Position numbers and translations under genes: made by a program
Shown: positions 19,899 to 28,668 of the stretch, in pieces
How positions within the stretch are numbered: position 1 is the first letter of the stretch
How the letters are laid out: every line of letters starts with the position of its first letter
Origin: Lingula anatina
Taxonomy: Eukaryota; Brachiopoda; Lingulata; Lingulida; Lingulidae
Direction: 5' to 3'
NCBI RefSeq assembly: GCF_001039355.2
Contig: NW_019773537.1
Coordinates: forward strand, 192,499-227,287
DNA length: 34,789 nt
The notes under the pieces: generated by a model
Told to the model about the DNA's origin: nothing
What the model saw: only the letters and a program-made list of their open reading frames with translations
Database searches by the model: none

Positions 19899-20905
19899 CT
19901 CACCTGTGTAATCACAACATTGCACTGAGATCCTCTACCTGCCTCTATAAACTCACCTGTGTAATCACAACATTGCACTGAGATCCTCTACCTGCCTCTA
20001 TAAACTCACCTGTGTAATCACAACATTGCACTGAGATCCTCTACCTGCCTCTATAAACTCACCTGTGTAATCACAACATTGCACTGAGATCCTCTACCTG
20101 CCTCTATAAACTCACCTGTGTAATCACAACATTGCACTGAGATCCTCTACCTGCCTCTATAAACTCACCTGTGTAATCACAACATTGCACTGAGATCCTC
20201 TACCTGCCTCTATAAACTCACCTGTGTAATCACAACATTGCACTGAGATCCTCTACCTGCCTCTATAAACTCACCTGTGTAATCACAACATTGCACTGAG
20301 ATCCTCTACCTGCCTCTATAAACTCACCTGTGTAATCACAACATTGCACTGAGATCCTCTACCTGCCTCTATAAACTCACCTGTGTAATCACAACATTGC
20401 ACTGAGATCCTCTACCTGCCTCTATAAACTCACCTGTGTAATCACAACATTGCACTGAGATCCTCTACCTGCCTCTATAAACTCACCTGTGTAATCACAA
20501 CATTGCACTGAGATCCTCTACCTGCCTCTATAAACTCACCTGTGTAATCACAACATTGCACTGAGATCCTCTACCTGCCTCTATAAACTCACCTGTGTAA
20601 TCACAACATTGCACTGAGATCCTCTACCTGCCTCTATAAACTCACCTGTGTAATCACAACATTGCACTGAGATCCTCTACCTGCCTCTATAAACTCACCT
20701 GTGTAATCACAACATTGCACTGAGATCCTCTACCTGCCTCTATAAACTCACCTGTGTAATCACAACATTGCACTGAGATCCTCTACCTGCCTCTATAAAC
20801 TCACCTGTGTAATCACAACATTGCACTGAGATCCTCTACCTGCCTCTATAAACTCACCTGTGTAATCACAACATAGCACTGAGATCCTCTACCTGCCTCT
20901 ATAAA
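19899..20905 (-). repeat. 53-bp x19 tandem array of exon end plus splice donor
   Basis: CTCACCTG recurs every 53 bp from 19899 to 20853 (18 exact periods). In gene sense a unit is the last 51 nt of the DHX9 exon encoding [17 protein letters not shown] plus GT. The GAGT after GT is exon sequence of the next unit, and the two together make the consensus donor GTGAGT. Units are nearly identical; the full exon has TGCTATGTT where the others have TGCAATGTT. The array is truncated by the n at 19898. Confidence 0.95.
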
Positions 20906-20929
20906 CTCATCAATGATGAACTGCGGAAC
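20858..20929 (-). CDS. DHX9: DHX9 exon: [13 protein letters not shown]
   Basis: Exactly 24 codons in phase 0 if the first of the tandem donors is used, ending CYVVITQ|GTGAGT. The acceptor is ATCCTCAG. Read-through into the next unit gives VSL and then a stop, so use of later donors would disrupt the protein. Confidence 0.9.
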
Positions 20930-22469
20930 CTGAGGATGAAAAAAAAAACAAAAATTAACATATTAGCAAAGAAAATTTCATTATGGGAGAAAATATCAAA
21001 TTTTGCTTAATAAGGTATCTGCTATGCATAATTTTTAAATCAGCCAGAAGAAAATAAAAATTCACCTAAATTGATGATAAATTGGTGCATTTAATATTTC
21101 AATCAGGTATTTCTAGTCAATATATTAAAGTTACACCTGTCTTGGGTTAACAATTTAAAAATACCTTAAGTGCTGCAGTCATTTATCTAGACTACTTCAA
21201 ACAGGCGAAATGGTTAAATTAAGTGTCTGTTGACACCTTCAACCCCTCTCTATCTACAACATCATTATCTCTTACCTGGGTGGTCTTACCACATCCAGTG
21301 GCTCCTCTTATTAAAGTCACAGGACTACGATGAATTGTTCTTAATATTTCCTCCTTGTATGAATGGACAGGCAGTTCTCCTCTCTCTCTCATCATCTAGA
21401 CAAAAGAAGATTAGATCATTTAAGTTTATAAAATCACAATATGCATTTATTCAGAGTAGTAATGTGCATTGACAATGAAGTGGGTTGCTGTTCATTGAAT
21501 TTCAGTACATTTATGTTGTATCATTATGTAAAAGTTATATGATTTATAACTGAAGTCTTCCAAGCCAAGATTTTCCCTCAAAAATCTTGTGTTTAACTAA
21601 TTTTACCGAGTAAATAACATTTATTCTTACATTTTTGATGCTCCCCGTGACTCTGTTACAATTTAGGTAAAAGAAAAAGATCAAAACCTATGCTAAAACA
21701 CAGGTTTTCCAAATACACCATTCATTCAATTACTTGATCTCTGGATATTTGAGACTTGTGCTATTTTTAAACTGTCACGAAATGGCTGAAAACCGACTCT
21801 AAGGGATGATGAATATGATTATTTTTTGCAATATTGATAAAGGCCATCTATCTGTCAGTTTTTCTTCTAAAAGCTTTAATTGTCCACAGAAAATTCAACG
21901 AGCAGCCATTCATGCACTCAGAATGTGTTTAAAATCCTTCCTATAAAGGTGAATCACAAGCCCAGTTTTGATGGTTTTTACATGGAGAACAAATGACTCC
22001 ATCATGTATCCATCCTAAATGCATGTTAAACATGAATATAAGTTCTATTACACATGGATTAAGGGAAATAAAAACAGACAGACAAAACTTGAGACCTTGA
22101 TCCATTTTCCTCTGCTGCTCCATACCACTAAGTAAATTAGATCCTATTTGCTCCATTGTGGCCTGTAAAAATGAATGCTTTACTCATAGACTGTCTATAT
22201 TTTATGATTGTTTTTACCTACAGTTCACAAAGCATACTCTGGTCTTCTAGACAGTCTTAAAAGCCTTGGAAAAAACAACTAAATGCTTGTGAAATAAATC
22301 TGCTTATTTGTCTGGTGTGAAGAAAACACTCACAAAGGCCAGTGGACCCTCATCTATATTACATGCTGTCCATGGGTTCCAGTTCTGCTGAGGGGGAGAC
22401 CAGGACACTATGCCCTCCATACTCTTCCTGGAGTCTTCAAATTCCTCTAGTTTCTGCTTCACTAGCAGG
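20858..22469 (-). CDS. DHX9: DHX9-like helicase, entry to core with Walker A (partial)
   Basis: Four minus-strand exons: 22334-22469, 22096-22162, 21276-21395 and 20858-20929. They encode the linker before the core ([20 protein letters not shown]; human has the closely similar [20 protein letters not shown]), a helical segment [13 protein letters not shown], motif [11 protein letters not shown], and [13 protein letters not shown]. The next exon expected is PRRISAVS, found at 6849-6990 across the n at 19898. No double-stranded-RNA-binding exon lies in the 2 kb upstream; instead a DHX9 3' end is found there. The copy may lack an N-terminus, or the contig order may be wrong. Confidence 0.85.
21276..21395 (-). 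CDS. DHX9: DHX9 exon: Walker [11 protein letters not shown]
   Basis: Encodes [20 protein letters not shown] then [20 protein letters not shown], 40 codons, with donor CAG|GTAAGA. GCGKTT binds the ATP phosphates. The acceptor CTAG|ATG implies phase 0, which does not fit the apparent phase-1 donor of the preceding exon. Confidence 0.9.
22096..22162 (-). CDS. DHX9: DHX9 exon: [11 protein letters not shown] segment
   Basis: Encodes [20 protein letters not shown] and DQ, aligned with human ATPEQISMDL. The acceptor is TTTTACAG. The donor placed here is CAAG|GTCTCA (weak, phase 1); an alternative lies a few bases downstream. The 3' boundary is unresolved. Confidence 0.7.
22334..22469 (-). CDS. DHX9: DHX9 exon: linker [11 protein letters not shown]
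   Basis: Encodes [20 protein letters not shown], then [20 protein letters not shown] and GPLAF, with donor TTT|GTGAGT. Its acceptor is preceded by a long CT tract in gene sense. A damaged copy is at 26293-26430. Confidence 0.88.
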
Positions 22470-22470
22470 C

Positions 22471-22533
22471 TGAGAGAGAGAAAGAAAGAGAGAGGAAAAG
22501 AGAGAGAGAGAGAGACAGAGAGAGAGAGAGAGA
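22471..22533. repeat. (GA)n microsatellite
   Basis: GA-rich run on the plus strand that forms the polypyrimidine tract of the adjacent minus-strand acceptor. The counterpart in the other copy is at 26432-26473. Confidence 0.9.
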
Positions 22534-24300
22534 TCTCACCTAAGAAACAATCTGGATTTGCAATGTCTGTTATAAAGAGATCACTTGTTGTTCAACTTCT
22601 GGGAATATTGCCACATTTTATCATCGTAAAATAAGGCATAAAAAAAGCACCAAAACATTAATCTTATTAGTCCATTTTAAAATAACATAAAAAAGCACAT
22701 TCCAGTAAACAAATTTTTGTAATGATATCTTTCATAATAATGGAGTTTTCCAAATGAACATGCCTTTTTACAAAACAAATTGCCATTCAACAAGTCTACA
22801 TCTTTAAACAAAAATATGGTTTGGCACATTTGGGGCAACTGCCAAAGTTATTACACGGTGACAGTGGCAATGGCATGAAATAAGTAAAATCTATATTCTT
22901 AGTTTTCAAAGATTTCACCCCTATATCAACAAATAAAGTTGACAAGAAATATTTAAGGACATCACAAAGTCTTTCATTTTGAGAATCACATAGATTCTAG
23001 TCTTAAAGATCATATCATTTCTTTTCGCAGAACTTCTGAGAAAACTTCTGAACTGTTGTCAACATTTTTAAGTAACATGGATTTGCTGTCATATTTAGAA
23101 TTTTTTTTTTATCTTATTTAATTTTAAATTTTAGTGTTATTAATTTTTTAATATTTAAAATGACCTTGCAACATAATTGCATTAAATGATTGTACAATTG
23201 TGTCAATCAACGTCATTGAATTGAATATATGCATGTAATTTATTTGTATATTAACCGAGGAAAAATACAAACAACCCATGTGAATTATTTATGTAATGTG
23301 GTTACTCCAAATGAATTGATGTTGTCTTATAATTTTAATTTTTATCTATAGCACATTGAACAACAAAATTCACTTTGTATAAAAATAACAATGCAGATAA
23401 AATTTGTAAAGTATTACATGGGGCATTTATATTTTTCGCTCAGTGCATGTATTTCGTGCCAGAGAGAAGATTTGTAGAAAGGTATTATAGCTGCCGTCAT
23501 CACCACTGAGTCAATATTGGTCAGCTGTTGTGCTTTGTGGGAATATGTTATTATGATTTTTAAAGAAGCCAAATTTCACATACTCCACATTCGTGAAAAT
23601 CAGAACTGATAATCAAAATGGTGAAATTAGAATTAAATTCTCATATAGGCTATTTCTCATACAAATAAGGTTTTTTCCCCAAAGCAATTATCCTTTATTA
23701 TACAATTTTCAATAATTGGTAATTTATGACTTGATCTTTTCATTGGGGGAAACTTACCTTAAAACTGAACTTTTACATTTATAATTTTGGATATAATATT
23801 TTCTTGTGTAACATTTGTGGTTATTTCACTATATAGAATAGAAACACAAGGTGGCCTGTTTTTCACTTTTATTGCTACATGTACCACTCCATAGGAATAA
23901 TGTAATTTCAATTATCTAGCTATGACTTTAAAATGTTGTATCTGTAAAATTGTTCCATATTGCAAACATCAAGTAAATGTAATATATTCTGCAAATTACA
24001 ATCATTTTGCAACATAAAGTATTGCATTTTTCAGGGAGGATGGACACCCTAGCCTTTGGGTGACATGACTGTATGGTGTAACACTTATATAAATGTTTTC
24101 TGTACATTTGCACATGTACACTGTACACTTGCTCCCTGTGTTACATACTGCAGACATCTAAACATATGAAAACTCATGACAGACAAAAGAGGTGAGGTTT
24201 ATGAAGAATGAGGAATAAAGCATTGTGCAGATATATACAGGGTGGTGCTATATCAGTTCTGGAGAGAAATTAGGTGTCACCAAGTCTTTCTCAGACTTAT
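22534..24300. other. Spacer between helicase 3' end and linker exon (copy in block 2)
   Basis: No dsRBD or other conserved exon was found on the minus strand. It aligns along its length with about 26474-28247. A segment near 23461-23640 (GCAGCTGTTG-like E-box, GTCATCACCACTGAG) is especially well kept between the copies and could be regulatory. Confidence 0.6.
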
Positions 24301-24306
24301 TTTATT
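24301..24306 (-). terminator. DHX9: Poly(A) signal AATAAA of DHX9 copy
   Basis: AATAAA on the minus strand 175 bp after the stop codon at 24481-24483; conserved in the second copy at 28248-28253. Confidence 0.65.
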
Positions 24307-24480
24307 GTATTTTTACTCCGATCAAATGAGGTGTAAGAACAATTTTGCCTATGAATTGTTTAAAACTATGAAAAACGTTTTCATAATACACATTTGAAAT
24401 ATCCACTGAAATATCCATTAGCAGGCAGTTTCTCTCACATTAAAGTTTTCACATATTATTTCACACCCCTGTTCAAAATA

Positions 24481-24718
24481 TTAAAATCCTCCTCTGTTGA
24501 ATCCACCCCTAAATCCACCCCTTCCTCTGGGAAATCCACCTCCAAATCCACCTCTTCCTCCACCAAACCCGCCTCTTCCTCCTCGGAATCCACCTCTTCC
24601 AAATCCTCCCCCTCGGCCACCAAATCCACCTCCAAATCTTGGTCCTCCTCCAAATCTAGGTCCCCCTCCAGGACCCGAGTGGAACCTTTTTGGAGGTGGT
24701 GGGCCAAATCCTGGGCCA
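24481..24718 (-). CDS. DHX9: DHX9 terminal exon: RGG tail
   Basis: Starts [15 protein letters not shown] and continues as FGG/RGG repeats to TAA at 24481-24483. The acceptor is TTTTTTCACAG. It is longer than a minimal RGG box and nearly pure Gly, Arg and Phe. The other copy is 28431-28668; endings are NRGGF here and NSGGF there. Confidence 0.88.
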
Positions 24719-25398
24719 CTGTGAAAAAAAAGAGATCAGAATTAAAACCATTTTAAAAAATCATCAAACATATACATTTCAAATTTTAATACCTAATTAG
24801 TAAAAATATGAAACAGGAAGCACTCAGAAGTTTTGTCAGGCTAAATTGCTTCTCTGTTTTCACACTTGTTTCCTTTTTAAATAATTAATAGGTGAAAATG
24901 GAGAAATGATAATTTCTAAATGAAAAAAAAAACATTGCTAGTAATGGCAGAGGTCCAAATGAACATATAAACTGATATCACATATGTACTGTACCAGTAT
25001 GACAGTGTGTAAGGAGTGATGGCATTACAGTCAAGCTAGAAATATCAACACACCATCTATATATATTTCTTCATAATAGCATTACCAAAAATCCCCAATC
25101 TATATAAAATGGAACTAAATATAGACATATATCACTCAACACATTACTAGATATTATACCAGTTATGAGAAACACTCACCCTGCTGCCGTTTCTTTCCCA
25201 GAGTAATTATTCTCCACTCCAAAGCTGCCAGCATTTGGCCTGGACAGCGCCCTGAACACCTGCATCAGTTGCTCATCCAGTGGCATGGGTTGTGCAGTGC
25301 CCTCAGGATCTGTGGTAGCTCTGATATTCAGGGCCTCCAGGGCAGGACGGAGGGCCACTATCTTGGCTGCCTGGCTAAATGGCATCTTCAGATTTAAC
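24481..25398 (-). CDS. DHX9: DHX9-like helicase, last two exons (copy in block 2)
   Basis: Exon 25180-25398 encodes [20 protein letters not shown], then [13 protein letters not shown] and [14 protein letters not shown]. Exon 24481-24718 encodes the glycine/arginine tail ([20 protein letters not shown] type) ending GGF-stop. They join through a split glycine codon (GG|T). RGG tails of DHX9 bind RNA and partners and are arginine-methylated in vertebrates. The preceding exon (..ILDGW) is missing because the block ends at 25757, at the first bases of its 64-bp repeat. Confidence 0.88.
25180..25398 (-). CDS. DHX9: DHX9 penultimate exon
   Basis: Phase-2 start completes the TGG codon of DGW; the donor is AGCAGG|GTGAGTG. 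Encodes the C-terminal part after the OB fold, as in human DHX9 (AMEAL..ISRPSA). The other copy is 29144-29362. Confidence 0.88.
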
Positions 25399-25757
25399 CT
25401 GTAGGTGGACATATGACAAGAAGGGAATGAATTTGACTGTGCATGTGCATGTCTGAATAAAGTGATTGAATACAGTTTACTTCACTTATATGTACATGTG
25501 TTGTTATTTTCTTAATTTCTAAAATCTCATCCTTTTTTTTCCATTTCCAAGTTGCCACCTTTGACTTTTTGATGTACAAAATGAGTATTATTTTCAAACT
25601 TTTTATATCAGTTTCTGTAAAGTATTGGCTAATAAAAAAAAAAAAAAAACAATCACAATCTCAAATTACATTACATAGTCCCAATACTAATTTCTAACAA
25701 CTGGATACACTATATTAAGAACTTTGTATATTAAGGACTACATATATTTAAAACATA

Positions 25758-25758
25758 N
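25758..25758. other. Ambiguous base: probable contig join
   Basis: The left side stops at AAAACATA, exactly where the 64-bp array begins in the homologous copy (29713-29721). The right side begins inside the 71-bp MITE-end repeat that also closes block 1. Confidence 0.75.
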
Positions 25759-25899
25759 TCTGTTCAGAACCAACTGATTCGCAGACTAACTAGTCCATGG
25801 GAACAGTGATTGAGACTATAGTCTTAGGGCCTGTTCAGAACCAGTTGATCTGCAGACTAACTAGCCTACATGGGAACAGTGATTGAGACTGTAGTCTTA
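25759..25899. repeat. 71-bp repeats with MITE terminus
   Basis: Two further units of the repeat at 19706-19897 (CTGTTCAGAACCA..GACTAACTAG..GGGAACAGTGATTGAGAC), leading into the complete element at 25900. Confidence 0.85.
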
Positions 25900-26023
25900 G
25901 GGCCTGTTCAGAACCAGTTGATCTGCAGACTAACTAGTCCACATGGGAGGTGAGAATCCAGTGTGCACCATATTTGATCCGGGGACTAGTTAGTTTACAG
26001 ATCAACTGATTCTGAAAAGGCCC
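25900..26023. mobile_element. 124-bp Tourist-like MITE (PIF/Harbinger type)
   Basis: 41-bp terminal inverted repeats (GGGCCTGTTCAGAACCAGTT.. and its inverse ending ..AAAAGGCCC) surround a ~42-bp loop. TTA is directly repeated at 25897-25899 and 26024-26026. A TTA target duplication with GGGCCTGTT ends is characteristic of PIF/Harbinger MITEs. Confidence 0.8.
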
Positions 26024-26292
26024 TTAATACCAATGTCTTTGATATCTGATAAGCAAATTAAGATGTTCCACATAATATGGGATATTGTTGGAAAAAAACA
26101 ATTCTGCAGTTGACATTTACTGTGTATCCCTATTCAATACTGAAACATATGATACTGAAACACATTGCTTTGGTATAACAAAAACTCAGATGTGTATTTA
26201 CATCATTCTCACAATTGAACCCTGAAATAAATCATAACTGATAATGACAGGGTAAAATTTGCTGATCTGTCTCCTAAGAAGAAAACACTCAC

Positions 26293-26430
26293 AAAGGCCA
26301 GTGGACCCTCGTCTATATTACATGCTGTCAATGGGTTCCAGTTCTGCTGAGGGGGAGACCAGGATACTATATGCCCTCCATACTCTTCCTGGAGTCTTCA
26401 AATTCCTCTAGTTTCTGGTTTACTATTAGG
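26293..26430 (-). pseudogene. Broken copy of the DHX9 linker exon
   Basis: Homologous to 22334-22469 but 138 bp, not 136. Two extra bases (ATAT for AT) convert GGC ATA GTG TCC to GGC ATA TAG, so the frame stops after SRKSMEGI. The ATMEQ and Walker A exons that should follow are absent; homology ends near 26270 and MITE-rich sequence begins. Confidence 0.8.
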
Positions 26431-26473
26431 CTGAGAGAGAGAGAGAGAGAAAGAGAGAGAAAAAGAGAGAGAG

Positions 26474-28247
26474 ATCTCACCTTAGAAACAATCTGGATTT
26501 GCAATGTCTCTTACAAAGATGTCACTTGATGTTCAACTTCTGGGAAAATTGCCACATTTTATAATCTTAAAACTAGGCATAAAAAGTCATTAAAACATTA
26601 TTCTTATTGCTCCATTTTAAAAATAACATAAAAAGGCACATTCCAGTAAACAAATTTTTGTAATAATATCTTTCATAATAATGGAGTTTTCCAAATGAAC
26701 ATGCCTTTTTACAAAACAAATTGCCATTCAACAAGTCTACATCATTAAACAAAAATATGGTTTGGCACATTTGGGGCAAATATTGCCAAAGTTATTACAC
26801 GGTTACAGTTGCAATAGCAAGAAAATATGTAAAATCTATATTCTTAGTTTTCAAAGATTTCACCCCTATATCAACATATAAATATTTAAAGACATCAGTC
26901 TTTCATTTTGAGAATCACATATATTCTAGTCTTGAAGATCATATAATTTCTTTTCGCAGAACTTCTGAAAAACTTCTGAACTGATGTCAACATTTTTAAG
27001 TAACACGGATTTGTTGTCAAATTTAGAATTTTTTTTATCTTATTTAATTGTAAATTTTAGTGTTATTATTTTTTAATATTCAAAATGACCTTGCAAATAA
27101 TTGAGTTAAATGATTGTACAATTGTGTTAATCAACGTCATTGAATTGAATACATGCACATAATTTATTTGTATATAAACTGAGGAAAAATACAAACAACC
27201 CATGTGAATTATTTATGTAATGTCTAATGGGCAACTCTAAATGAATTGATGTCTTATAATTTTAATTTTCATTTATAGCACATTGAACAACAAAGTTCAC
27301 TTTGTATGATTTAAACATAACAATGCAGATAAAATTTGTAAACTATTACATGGGGCATTTATATTTTTTGCTCAGTGCGTGTATTTGGTGCCACAGAGAG
27401 GATTTGTAGAAAGGTGTTATATAGCTGCTGTCATCACCACTGAGCCAATATTGGTCAGCTGTTGTGCTTTGTGGGAATATGTTATTATGATTTTTAAAGA
27501 AGCCAAATTTCACATACGCCACATTCGTGAAAATCTGATAATCAAAATGGTGAAATTAGAATTAAATTCTCATATAGGCTATTTCTCATACAAATAACGT
27601 TTTTTCCCCAAAGTTGCATTTTCTATCAGCAATTATCCTTTATTATACAATTTTCAATAATTGGTAATTTATGACTTGATCTTTTCATTGGGGGAAACTT
27701 ACCTTAAAACTTATCTTTTACATACATAATTTTGGATATAATTCTTCTTGTGTAACATTTGCAGTTGTTTCACTATATATATATGGAATAGAAACACAAG
27801 GTGGCCTGTTTTTCACTTTTATTGCTACATGTACCACTCCATAGGAATAATGTAATTTCAATTATCTAGCTATAACTTAAAAAAGTATCTGTAAAATTGT
27901 TCCACATTGCAAACATCAAGTAAATGTAATTGCCATATTCTGCAAATTACAATCATTTTGCAACACAGAGTATAATGCATTTTTCAGGGAAGATGGACGC
28001 CCTTTGGGTTACATGACTGTATGGTAACACTTATAAAAATGCTTTCTGTACGTGTGCGCATGTATGCTACATACACTTACTCCCTGTGTTACATGCTGCA
28101 GACATCTAGACATATGAAAACTCATGACAGACCAAAGAGGTGAGGCTTATGAAGAATGAGGAGTACAGCATTGTACAGATATATACAGGGTGGTACTTAT
28201 CAGTTCTGGACAGAAATTAGGTGTCACTGAGTCTGTCTCAGACTTAT
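26474..28247. other. Spacer between helicase 3' end and broken linker exon
   Basis: Colinear with 22534-24300, with scattered substitutions and small indels. An open frame at 27379-27597 on the plus strand is not preserved in the other copy, so it is not taken as a gene. Confidence 0.65.
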
Positions 28248-28253
28248 TTTATT
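28248..28253 (-). terminator. DHX9: Poly(A) signal AATAAA of DHX9
   Basis: AATAAA on the minus strand 178 bp after the stop at 28431-28433, in the same place as in the other copy. Confidence 0.65.
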
Positions 28254-28430
28254 GTATTTTTTACTCCGATCAAATGAGGTACGTAAGATCAAATTTGCCT
28301 TCGAATTGTTTAAAACTATGAAAAACTTTTTCATAATACACATTTGAAATATCCACTGAAATATCCATTAGCAGGCAGTTTCTCTCACATTAAAGTGTTC
28401 ACATATTATTTCACACCCCTGTTCAAAATA

Positions 28431-28668
28431 TTAAAATCCTCCACTGTTAAATCCACCCCTAAATCCACCCCTTCCTCCGCGAAATCCACCTCCAAATCCA
28501 CCTCTTCCTCCACCAAACCCGCCTCTTCCTCCTCGGAATCCACCTCTTCCAAATCCTCTTCCTCGGCCACCAAATCCACCTCCAAATCTTGGTCCTCCTC
28601 CAAATCTAGGTCCCCCTCCAACACCCGAGTGGAACCTTTTTGGAGGTGGTGGGCCAAATCCTGGGCCA
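28431..28668 (-). CDS. DHX9: DHX9 terminal exon: RGG tail (copy 2)
   Basis: [20 protein letters not shown], then repeated FGG/RGG to GGF-stop. The acceptor is TTTTTTTTACAG. The same length as 24481-24718 (238 bp). Confidence 0.9.

Noticed and set aside
19899-20905. CRISPR-like direct repeats
   Set aside because: The 53-bp units are contiguous with no unique spacers and are derived from a helicase exon in animal DNA.
24456-24756. Proline-, serine- or glutamate-rich frames over the RGG tail
   Set aside because: They are other frames of the same GGA/GGT-rich repeat; the RGG frame joins the upstream helicase exon in phase and matches DHX9.
27379-27597. 72-codon plus-strand open frame
   Set aside because: Frame is not kept in the homologous segment near 23461-23670, and no domain is seen.
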